A stretch of DNA of 5,016 nucleotides from an uncultured Eubacteriales bacterium (GTDB lineage: Bacteria > Bacillota > Clostridia > Monoglobales > Monoglobaceae): assembly GCA_905201285.1 (NCBI GenBank), contig CAJKNM010000100.1, positions 1 to 5,016 of the forward strand, written 5' to 3'. The position numbers were made by a program, and so were the translations under genes. The notes below the pieces were generated by a model. That model did not search any database and was not told the origin of the DNA. It worked only from the letters and a program-made list of their open reading frames with translations. Numbering within the stretch: the stretch's first letter is position 1; each line of letters starts with the position of its first letter. This document shows, piece after piece, positions 1 to 5,016 of the stretch.

Positions 1-45
1 AAACCTCCAAAATGATATTTTTATTATATATCATCTTGGAGGTTT
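1..45. repeat. 18-bp stem hairpin, possible terminator at an IS end
   Basis: Arms 1-18 and 28-45 are inverted complements around a 9-base AT-only loop (19-27). The one irregular pair (position 11 with 35) is A-C on the plus strand but a G-U wobble in minus-strand RNA. The outer part of the stem contains AACCTCC/GGAGGTT and the inner part is AT-rich. The minus-strand copy ends in TTT at the window edge, so a longer T-tract cannot be judged. The hairpin lies just inside a putative IS256-type terminal repeat, so it may be the transcription terminator at that element's end. That role is inferred; the inverted repeat itself is seen directly. Confidence 0.6.
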
Positions 46-49
46 CGTA

Positions 50-81
50 AAGAGTTTACACAAAATTCGGGATTGACTCTT
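50..81. mobile_element. Probable terminal inverted repeat of an IS256-family element
   Basis: The stretch TTTACACAAAATTCGGGATT (55-74), followed by GACTC, resembles the terminal repeats of IS256 (Mutator-type) elements, which in inward-to-outward reading run roughly TTTACACAA, an AT-rich stretch, CGGA, then a short tail. In this orientation the outer tip is near 79-81 and the element would extend leftward out of the window. Short flanking arms AAGAGT (50-55) and ACTCTT (76-81) are inverted complements. No transposase codons from this element are in view and the opposite end is not available, so the family call rests on the terminal motif alone. Confidence 0.45.
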
Positions 82-119
82 CCTTATACCACTGTCAACA
101 CTTCACATAAAACATTTTT
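82..119. other. Short spacer between two IS ends
   Basis: This AT-rich stretch between the putative IS256-type end and the ISL3-type end has no recognisable gene or signal. The last eight bases before the ISL3 tip (112-119, ACATTTTT) would be one copy of the usual 8-bp target duplication. The partner copy cannot be found because the other end of that element is lost. Confidence 0.4.
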
Positions 120-167
120 GGCTCTTTGTCAATAGTTGGGGTCAAAAAAATAATGGAATTTTTTTAG

Positions 168-195
168 AGGCGGTTGTAAATTTATGCAACCGCCT
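168..195. repeat. Inverted repeat overlapping the transposase stop codon
   Basis: AGGCGGTTG (168-176) and CAACCGCCT (187-195) form a perfect 9-bp stem around a 10-base loop that contains the transposase stop codon. In minus-strand RNA the stem is followed by TCTAAAAAAATTCC and has no U-tract, so it does not look like a standard intrinsic terminator. It may limit transcription or translation across the IS end, or simply be part of the element's subterminal structure. The stem is seen directly; any function is inference. Confidence 0.55.
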
Positions 196-379
196 TTAGC
201 TTGTCGGTTTTCTTGTAATTAAACATATGTAATATCCTTTTTCTGAATCTCTCAAAATTCCGATAACCATAGGCGTTTCTTTTCAGTACCTTAATTTTGT
301 TGTTGCAACCTTCAGTGAATCCGTTTGTATAGGGTAGGGTTATGGTATTGACTTGCTCAACAATGCCCAATAAAATCAA
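182..379 (-). pseudogene. ISL3-family transposase, C-terminal fragment
   Basis: The frame ends at TAA (182-184). It encodes PYTNGFTEGCNNKIKVLKRN followed by AYGYRNFERFRKRILHMF, the signature C-terminal block of ISL3 (DDE_Tnp_ISL3) transposases, which includes the last catalytic Glu of the DDE triad in the FTEG motif. Only about 60 of some 400 residues remain, so the zinc-finger/HTH N-terminus and the first two catalytic Asp residues are absent. The open frame can be started at a TTG (377-379), but an in-frame TGA lies six bases upstream (383-385), and there is no credible ribosome-binding site. It is best read as a dead fragment, not a 65-residue gene. It follows the response regulator on the same strand and may be transcribed by readthrough. 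Confidence 0.85.
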
Positions 380-390
380 AAATCAATAAA

Positions 391-1962
391 TCAATTATGA
401 AGATTATTCTGATAGGCGGACGGAGTTATGCCGACAAGCTTTTTAAACACCGTACTGAAATGCTGTGGATTTTTATACCCCACTGCGGCGGCAACCTCGT
501 ATATACTGCTTCCGCTCTCCGACAAGAGCTTTTTTGATATATCGATTCTGACCTGGATTATATAGTTTTTGATTGTTGTTCCCATTTCCTTGCTGAAAAT
601 GTTGCTGAGATAGTTGGGCGAGTGATAAAAATGCTCGGCAATCTCGTTCAGTGAGGTTGCGGGGTTTTCTTTTATGTATTCCCCGACCTGACGTATTAAA
701 TCCTTGTTTTTGGTGTTTCTGGTAAAGCTTATGTGTGACACGGTAACGTCCACAATATCACAGATACATTTTTCAAGCTCGTCAATCGTGTTGTATTTTT
801 TAATAAGGAGCCACACATTCGTTTTGTCGAAAAGATTATCGGGATTCTGACCGCATTGAATAAGGCACATAGATGCACGGACGAAAAGCTCGTTACAGAT
901 TCTCTGAACGGTCGAGATAGGCTCTTGGTTGTTTCTGAACGAGTTGAAAAGCTTCCTGACCGAGAGCATAGCCGATACTCCGTCACCGACCTTAATGTGG
1001 TTTAAAAAGCCTTCGTCATAGAACTTAAAATAATCGACGAAGTTTTGTTTAGGCTCAACATCGGATATACAGATGACGGTGTTGAGCCCGAGATAAAAGC
1101 TGTAGTTAAGCGCGTTTACCGCATCGCTGTAAGAATAAGCGGCGTCCTTAAGCGCACTCATACACTTTCCTACGCCGATTACGTACTTTATTCCTTGATT
1201 AAAGTCAAGATATTCGCATACGGCATTTAAAATATTCAGTATTCCGTTATTTATCTCTGAGTCGGTCATATTCCTATCGTGGATGAATAAAAATGTCATA
1301 GTGGATATGTCAAAAAACGGAATATAGTCTCTGGTGAACTTTGAAATAATCTTTATAATGCTTGAAAATATTTTATAATTGTGCGAAAAGGATTCCTCTG
1401 TTGACGGCGACTTGACCGAGATAACGGCCGCGGTGTATTTTGAATCGTTTTTCAGACCTCCGAATATCGAGAAAAGCTCGCTGTTCGGGGCGGAATCATT
1501 TTCTATCACGCTGAAGAAATAGCTTTTGAGAAAGTACTTACAGTTTTCAAGCTGACGTGAGATATTTTCGAGTTTCAGGTTTTTGCTGCGTTCGGCTATT
1601 TGTTCGGAAACAGCGGATTTGACGGTGTCTAAGAGGGTAATATCCTCAAACGGCTTTAAAATATATTCATATACGCCCAAAGAGACGGATTTCTGAACAT
1701 ATTCAAACTTGGTGTATGCTGTGAGAATTATAATCTTTATATCGGGAAGGATATTAGACACCTCGTTCGCAAGCTCAAGGCCTGTTTTCTTGGGCATTTC
1801 TATATCGGAAATAATAATATCGGGTTTGAGTTCTTTAGCGAGTTCCATCGCCTCCTGACCGTTTTCGGCAACGCCGCAGATTGATACTCCGATTGATTCC
1901 CAGTCTATGTTTTTTAAATTTTCACGGCATAAAAATTCATCCTCGGCTATGAGAAGCTTCAT
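391..1962 (-). CDS. YesN-like two-component response regulator, AraC-type DNA-binding domain
   Basis: This is a 523-residue cytoplasmic regulator. Residues 1-~120 are a receiver domain: acidic pair Glu7/Asp8, phosphoacceptor Asp53 (in IISDIEMP), Thr81 (ILTAY), Tyr100 and Lys103 (ILKPF), so all key residues are intact. Residues ~125-415 form a long linker. Its part at ~255-290 (IGVGKCMSALKDAAYSYSDA) resembles the degenerate GGDEF-like/CdaR-type segment common in YesN regulators. Residues ~420-519 are an AraC/XylS domain with two helix-turn-helix units (about 438-460 and 486-510) and the typical ending HFSTVFKKLVGITPSAY. The length fits the family. The ATG overlaps the kinase stop as ATGA, and GGAGG lies nine bases upstream, supporting translational coupling. 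It should receive phosphate from that kinase and probably controls the divergent solute-binding-protein promoter. The target is inferred; the family is clear. Confidence 0.95.
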   Translation of the reverse strand: MKLLIAEDEFLCRENLKNIDWESIGVSICGVAENGQEAMELAKELKPDIIISDIEMPKKTGLELANEVSNILPDIKIIILTAYTKFEYVQKSVSLGVYEYILKPFEDITLLDTVKSAVSEQIAERSKNLKLENISRQLENCKYFLKSYFFSVIENDSAPNSELFSIFGGLKNDSKYTAAVISVKSPSTEESFSHNYKIFSSIIKIISKFTRDYIPFFDISTMTFLFIHDRNMTDSEINNGILNILNAVCEYLDFNQGIKYVIGVGKCMSALKDAAYSYSDAVNALNYSFYLGLNTVICISDVEPKQNFVDYFKFYDEGFLNHIKVGDGVSAMLSVRKLFNSFRNNQEPISTVQRICNELFVRASMCLIQCGQNPDNLFDKTNVWLLIKKYNTIDELEKCICDIVDVTVSHISFTRNTKNKDLIRQVGEYIKENPATSLNEIAEHFYHSPNYLSNIFSKEMGTTIKNYIIQVRIDISKKLLSESGSSIYEVAAAVGYKNPQHFSTVFKKLVGITPSAYQNNLHN

Positions 1963-3761
1963 TTTACTTTACCTCCGTTCAGTCTTTTTCGGTTTATTTC
2001 ATCGGCACTTTTAATGGCCTTAATCGTAATTCTGACAGTGATTCCCTCATCGGCGTTCGGATAATAGAAAAGTCCGTATTCCTCGCCGAAATATATTTTT
2101 ATACGCTGTGAAATGTTGTGTATTCCGTATTTTTCTATGGGTTCATTCAAGTCAAACTTCTTGTTTACATACTCGTTCATCTTGTTAAAATCAAGGGTAT
2201 AATTCCCTATGCCGTTGTCCGAGACGGTAATGATTACCTTATCGGCTTCACGATGAGCCTTAATAATTATGTGGCCGGTATAGTCTATATCCTTAAAAGC
2301 GTGATAGATACAGTTTTCGACAAGCGGCTGAAGCGTCAGCTTGCAAATCAGACAGTGCCTTACCTCGCTGTCGGCGATGATTTCGACGTCAAAGCGGTTC
2401 CCATAGCGTATCTTCTGGAGGTAAACATAATTCATCACCTGGTCGAGTTCATTGTCAATGGTAATCATCTCAGCACCGTTGTTGAGCGAGTGCATAAAGA
2501 ACCGCGACAGCGCAACAGTCATCTTTTCTATATCCTTTGCGCCATAGCTTTTTGAAAGGGCGCTGATTGAGTTGAGAGTGTTATACAAAAAGTGCGGCGT
2601 TATCTGTGCCTGAAGCGCTTTAAGTTCGGCCATTTTCCGAACCTCGGTTTCGTGGTTTACGTTTTCTATGAGTTGTATAATCGAATCGTTCATCGAGTTA
2701 AACGACTCAAACAGAACGCCTATTTCATCCTTCGTTTCGGAATGGAGGGTGTTGTTGTGTTCCACGTTATAATTCCTCATTCGCTTTGAGAGAACCGAAA
2801 GAGGCCTTGTTATCAGCGATGAAATAAAGATAATAAGCGCAAGCGACAGAAGGAACAGAAGTATCCCCGAGGTGAGTATCGCGGTGGTTATTGCGCCTTG
2901 CGCAGAACTAAATTCGTTAATCTTCACCGTGCCGATTATGAACATTCCCGTGTTATAGAGGGGATAGCTTTTAATCAGCCATTTTTCGTGGTCAAGGGTA
3001 ATCGTTCTCGTTTCCGTGTTCTCAGACAACAGCATATCGTTAAAGATGGTCGGGTTGTTGACCAGCTTTTCGCCGAGGGGCGAGCTTGTTCGGTTGACTA
3101 TATGACTTTCGGAGCAAAGGAACATCTTTCCCGTATCGGCAAGGGTAATATTGTCGAGGTACTCGGTGAAATTCTGCATATCTATGTTTGATTTTAATAC
3201 GGCAACGGGTTTCTGGGTATTAACATCGTGAATCAGCTTAGACGCAACGATATGGGCGCTGTTGGAATCCTGAGCGTCGCGGATAATCCATTTTGTGGTG
3301 CTTCCGGCATAGCGCATAGAGGTGTACCAGGTATCGTTTTTAAGCTGTTTGTCAGAAAAAACGGACTGTGCCTGATTTATCTGAGGATAGTCGTCACGGC
3401 CGATGACATAAAGCTCGGATTTTAGAATCTTGCTCTGAAAGACATCGATTTCACGGAGGGCGTTTTCCAAAACGGTCACATCGTCTATCGGATTGCCCCG
3501 GTGAGTTTGTGACAGGGTTGTCTGAACGGACTCTTTAGTCTGAAACGAGAGAAGGCTTGAATTTATGTCATCCATAAGCGTCTGAATATGCTGTGTAGAC
3601 GACAGCATAACCTGTTCGACGTTCCTTTCGGCAAGGTGCGTAACAACTCGGCTTGAACGGACAAATACAATAACGGCAAATATAATAACGGTGAGAGTAA
3701 CAACAAATACGCACGAAACGGTCAGCTTAAGTTTTATCGATAAATTGTTAAAGAATTTCAT
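1959..3761 (-). CDS. YesM-like sensor histidine kinase
   Basis: This is a 600-residue membrane sensor kinase that should phosphorylate the downstream regulator in response to an extracellular ligand, probably a carbohydrate by analogy with the YesM family. Membrane segment 1 spans ~13-34. An extracellular Cache-like domain follows (~35-287; LADTGKMFLCSESHIVN near 207-223). Membrane segment 2 is ~290-317, and HAMP ~318-370 (TRPLSVLSKR; DEIGVLFESFNSM). The PF06580 phosphoacceptor block has His390 in QITPHFLYNTLNSI. The ATPase domain shows LQPLVENCIYHAF (N-box Asn483), SDNGIG (515-519) and YGIHNISQRIKIYFGEEYG. The ATG at 3759-3761 is chosen because AGGTG lies six bases upstream. A GTG at 3768-3770 would add three residues, but it lies inside that ribosome-binding site. 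The gene is first in its operon with the regulator. The family is certain; the ligand is unknown. Confidence 0.95.
   Translation of the reverse strand: MKFFNNLSIKLKLTVSCVFVVTLTVIIFAVIVFVRSSRVVTHLAERNVEQVMLSSTQHIQTLMDDINSSLLSFQTKESVQTTLSQTHRGNPIDDVTVLENALREIDVFQSKILKSELYVIGRDDYPQINQAQSVFSDKQLKNDTWYTSMRYAGSTTKWIIRDAQDSNSAHIVASKLIHDVNTQKPVAVLKSNIDMQNFTEYLDNITLADTGKMFLCSESHIVNRTSSPLGEKLVNNPTIFNDMLLSENTETRTITLDHEKWLIKSYPLYNTGMFIIGTVKINEFSSAQGAITTAILTSGILLFLLSLALIIFISSLITRPLSVLSKRMRNYNVEHNNTLHSETKDEIGVLFESFNSMNDSIIQLIENVNHETEVRKMAELKALQAQITPHFLYNTLNSISALSKSYGAKDIEKMTVALSRFFMHSLNNGAEMITIDNELDQVMNYVYLQKIRYGNRFDVEIIADSEVRHCLICKLTLQPLVENCIYHAFKDIDYTGHIIIKAHREADKVIITVSDNGIGNYTLDFNKMNEYVNKKFDLNEPIEKYGIHNISQRIKIYFGEEYGLFYYPNADEGITVRITIKAIKSADEINRKRLNGGKVK
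1972..1976 (-). promoter_or_regulatory. Shine-Dalgarno GGAGG for the response regulator
   Basis: GGAGG sits inside the last codons of the kinase gene, nine bases before the regulator ATG (1960-1962). Together with the 4-base ATGA stop/start overlap at 1959-1962, it fixes this start and indicates that kinase and regulator are made from one transcript with coupled translation. Confidence 0.85.
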
Positions 3762-3767
3762 AATAAT

Positions 3768-3772
3768 CACCT
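3768..3772 (-). promoter_or_regulatory. Shine-Dalgarno AGGTG that decides the kinase start
   Basis: On the minus strand, ACAGGTGATTATTATG reads as AGGTG, a six-base spacer, then ATG. The possible upstream GTG start (3768-3770) uses bases of this same ribosome-binding site and has no separate site of its own, so the ATG at 3759-3761 is favoured. Confidence 0.7.
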
Positions 3773-3826
3773 GTAAAACAGATTATTTCAGCCGGGGTTT
3801 ATAATGTAATTAATCAAATATAATGA

Positions 3827-3835
3827 ATTATAACA
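3827..3835 (-). promoter_or_regulatory. Extended -10 promoter element for the kinase-regulator operon
   Basis: On the minus strand this reads TGTTATAAT: a perfect TATAAT preceded by the TGn extended -10 motif. The position where a -35 box would lie (about 3850-3855) reads TTTATT, a weak match to TTGACA, which is tolerable for an extended -10 promoter. Transcription would start near 3820, giving a leader of about 60 bases before the kinase ATG. The region is very AT-rich, so chance TATAAT-like strings are expected and confidence is moderate. Confidence 0.5.
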
Positions 3836-3870
3836 TAAAAAAATGAAAAAATAAATAGAAAATGAAAATT

Positions 3871-3900
3871 ATCGTAAGTTTACAAACAAATCGTAAGTTT
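3871..3900 (+). repeat. Tandem 11-bp direct repeat, candidate AraC-type operator
   Basis: ATCGTAAGTTT occurs exactly twice, at 3871-3881 and 3890-3900, with a 19-base start-to-start distance (just under two helical turns). The second copy ends six bases before the -35 box of the plus-strand promoter. AraC-family regulators characteristically bind two direct half-sites about two turns apart beside the -35 region, and a regulator of that class is encoded next door. The repeat is seen directly; its role as that regulator's binding site is inferred. Confidence 0.6.
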
Positions 3901-3906
3901 TCGGTA

Positions 3907-3935
3907 TTGCCATATCCGCGCTTTTCTGTTAAAAT
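3907..3935 (+). promoter_or_regulatory. Sigma-70-type promoter for the solute-binding protein
   Basis: TTGCCA (3907-3912) and TAAAAT (3930-3935) are separated by exactly 17 bases, and TG at 3927-3928 gives an extended -10. The match to housekeeping sigma consensus is good. The predicted start near 3941-3943 falls at the edge of the ribosome-binding site and would leave a leader of only about 15 bases. That is unusually short, and a further upstream start is possible. Confidence 0.65.
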
Positions 3936-3942
3936 TAAAAAC

Positions 3943-3947
3943 GGGAG
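3943..3947 (+). promoter_or_regulatory. Shine-Dalgarno GGGAG for the solute-binding protein
   Basis: GGGAG ends eight bases before the ATG at 3956-3958. An in-frame GTG at 3947-3949 overlaps this site and would add three residues ahead of the signal peptide, so the ATG is preferred. Confidence 0.75.
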
Positions 3948-3955
3948 TGGTAAAG

Positions 3956-5016
3956 ATGAAAAGGGTGTTGATTTTTTTGGTTACGGCCGTGCTGTTATTC
4001 ACGGCGGGCTGTGGCGTGAAAAATGAAGCCGTACAGACACAGCAGGAAAACAAGATTGTTCTTGCAATCAAGCGAGACACGACCGGAACAATCAGAAGCT
4101 TAGTTGACAGGTTCTCTGAGGAGAACAGCGGGATTTCGGTTAAGCTTATGGAGCTTTCGGATGAGAGCGTCGAAAACCACCGCGTACTCAGCTCGGTTCT
4201 TGCCGGGAACGAGGTCACGGTTGACGTTATGATTGTTGAGGATATATGGATGAAGGAATTTTCATCTGTGGGGTACCTCAGACCGCTTGACGGCGGCATA
4301 GGTGTTGACAATAGTGAATATCCGAAAAGATTCTCTGATGTAATGTACTCCGGCGGAAGGCTGTATGGGCTTCCGTTCATACTTGACGCGGGGATTATGC
4401 TCTATCGAACGGACCTGACCGACGGAGGTCTGAACTATAACGATTTTTTAAAGGCCGACAGTCCGGACTATTCGATACAGGGCGTGGATAAGGAAGAAAT
4501 GATTTGTGTCATTCAGGAATGTATAAGGCTCTCCGGCGGAGTGGAGAGGGGCCTTGAGCTTTATAAGTCGCTTATCGAAAAATCTCAGTATGCGTCAGAC
4601 AATTATCTTTCGGATTTTAAAAGCGGAAAGACCGCGTATGCACGTTCGTGGACAAGCAGCTATATACAGGTTCAGAATAACTTCAGTAATATTCAGGGAA
4701 AGGTAAGAACAAGCCTTTTGTGTATGGGTGATAATCATTACACCACGGCGAGAGCGTACTTTGCGGCGGTGAACAGCGCATCCGACGCATCAAAATCAGA
4801 GGCGATTAATAAGTTTTTGAACTTTCTTATAAGAGAGGATGTTCAGCTTGAACTCGCCAAGGGAACGGGAACGCTTCCGCTTAAATATAAGTATTATCAA
4901 AATCCGCTGGTCGCCGACTATAACGAATATAACGAGAAGTTCGAGGATTGTCTTGATAAGCTCAACTATCGTGCAAACGCTGAGAATTATACGCTGCTTT
5001 CCGCGGCGGCACAGAG
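3956..5016 (+). CDS. Extracellular sugar-type solute-binding lipoprotein (ABC transporter), 3' end outside window
   Basis: The frame is open for 353 codons to the window edge without a stop. The N-terminus (MKRVLIFLVTAVLLFTAGCG) is a lipoprotein signal peptide: positive start, hydrophobic core, and lipobox TAGC with Cys19 as the lipidated residue, anchoring the protein outside the membrane. The mature part matches family 1 solute-binding proteins of sugar ABC importers: a first lobe beginning KIVLAIKRDTTGTIRSLVDRF, DVMIVEDIWMKEFSSVGYLRPLD (about 91-113), YGLPFILDAGIMLYRTDL (about 137-154), and FKSGKTAYARSW (about 222-233). The tail LPLKYKYY ... NYTLLSAAAQ resembles the usual C-terminal region, so probably only a few dozen residues are missing. 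It is transcribed divergently from the kinase-regulator operon and is the likely controlled target; permease genes would be expected to the right. The substrate cannot be named. A role as a sensing partner of the kinase instead of, or in addition to, uptake is possible. Confidence 0.9.
   Translation, partial: MKRVLIFLVTAVLLFTAGCGVKNEAVQTQQENKIVLAIKRDTTGTIRSLVDRFSEENSGISVKLMELSDESVENHRVLSSVLAGNEVTVDVMIVEDIWMKEFSSVGYLRPLDGGIGVDNSEYPKRFSDVMYSGGRLYGLPFILDAGIMLYRTDLTDGGLNYNDFLKADSPDYSIQGVDKEEMICVIQECIRLSGGVERGLELYKSLIEKSQYASDNYLSDFKSGKTAYARSWTSSYIQVQNNFSNIQGKVRTSLLCMGDNHYTTARAYFAAVNSASDASKSEAINKFLNFLIREDVQLELAKGTGTLPLKYKYYQNPLVADYNEYNEKFEDCLDKLNYRANAENYTLLSAAAQ

Larger units (their letters stand above)
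120..385 (-). mobile_element. ISL3-family insertion sequence remnant (3' end only)
   Basis: The outer tip starts GGCTCTTTGTCAATAGTTGG (120-139), the hallmark of ISL3-family terminal inverted repeats. Inward of it lies the 3' end of a matching ISL3 transposase gene on the minus strand. Complete elements of this family are roughly 1.2-1.5 kb with a transposase of about 400 residues. Here only about 260 bases remain, and the second terminal repeat and most of the transposase are missing. The inner boundary is placed where transposase-like coding stops, within a few bases of the response regulator stop at 391-393. The element is therefore a truncated, immobile relic, presumably shortened by deletion or recombination. 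Confidence 0.8.
3762..3955. other. Divergent intergenic regulatory region
   Basis: This 194-base gap separates the divergent kinase and solute-binding-protein genes and contains no gene. About 3798-3870 is extremely AT-rich, with phased A-runs on the plus strand between 3836 and 3868 that could bend DNA or act as an UP-like element. It holds the minus-strand extended -10, the plus-strand promoter and the 11-bp direct repeat listed separately. A shared control region lets one regulator act on both transcripts; joint control is inferred. Confidence 0.7.

Noticed and set aside
143..165. A7 run facing a T7 run (AAAAAAA ... TTTTTTT) as a terminator
   Set aside because: A stem made only of A-T pairs with no GC core is not a credible intrinsic terminator; it is more likely subterminal IS sequence.
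729..1230. Open frames inside the response regulator (729-986 minus, other frame; 1045-1230 plus)
   Set aside because: They lie wholly within a well-supported regulator gene, lack recognisable domains and ribosome-binding sites, and are compositional shadows.
2118..3425. Several plus-strand open frames of 65-145 codons opposite the kinase gene (2118-2555, 2592-2789, 2898-3191, 3228-3425)
   Set aside because: All are antisense to intact kinase domains, show no family motifs and have no promoter or ribosome-binding context.
3799..3833. Inverted repeat TTATAAT/ATTATAA in the intergenic region
   Set aside because: Seven-base AT-only arms 21 bases apart in a region that is nearly all A and T are expected by chance. 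The right arm is already explained as the minus-strand -10.
3880..4380. 166-codon minus-strand frame opposite the start of the solute-binding protein
   Set aside because: It overlaps the promoter and the clear lipoprotein coding region on the other strand, its translation is low-complexity Ser/Thr-rich without motifs, and it would read through the divergent control region.
1..5016. tRNA, rRNA, riboswitch or CRISPR array
   Set aside because: I saw no cloverleaf, no conserved rRNA or riboswitch core and no regularly spaced repeat array. The only repeats are the hairpins and the two-copy direct repeat listed.

Overview
The window looks like a piece of chromosome from a low-to-mid-GC Gram-positive anaerobe, most likely a gut or rumen clostridium (Oscillospiraceae/Lachnospiraceae type). 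Three things point there: a YesM/YesN-type two-component pair, a lipoprotein sugar-binding protein with a cysteine lipobox, and ISL3-type and probable IS256-type insertion-sequence debris. The genus is inferred from these family traits and was not tested by any search.

Layout. Positions 1-119 hold no gene. There is an 18-bp stem hairpin (1-45), followed by what looks like the terminal inverted repeat of an IS256-family element (about 55-80) whose body would lie to the left of the window. Positions 120 to about 385 are the 3' remnant of an ISL3-family element: its outer terminal repeat begins at 120, and only the last ~60 codons of the transposase survive (182-379, minus strand). The remnant abuts the stop codon of a response regulator (391-1962, minus). 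That gene overlaps the upstream sensor histidine kinase by 4 bases in an ATGA junction (1959-3761, minus; a GTG nine bases further upstream is less likely). A 194-base AT-rich divergent intergenic region (3762-3955) follows. It carries a good promoter for the plus-strand gene, an extended -10 element facing the kinase, and an 11-bp direct repeat just upstream of the plus-strand -35 box. From 3956 to the right edge runs a plus-strand extracellular solute-binding lipoprotein gene of the ABC sugar-transporter type, cut off by the window a little before its expected end.

How the parts fit. The kinase has two membrane segments flanking an extracellular Cache-like sensor domain, then HAMP, a His_kinase (PF06580) phosphoacceptor block and an ATPase domain. 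It would phosphorylate Asp53 of the YesN/AraC-type regulator. The regulator probably acts on the divergent binding-protein promoter, and the tandem direct repeat beside the -35 box is the best candidate operator. This is a familiar design for carbohydrate-responsive uptake in Firmicutes. I see no clearly undescribed system here. The points most worth checking are the candidate operator and the IS-eroded 3' flank, which has left the regulator with no visible intrinsic terminator.
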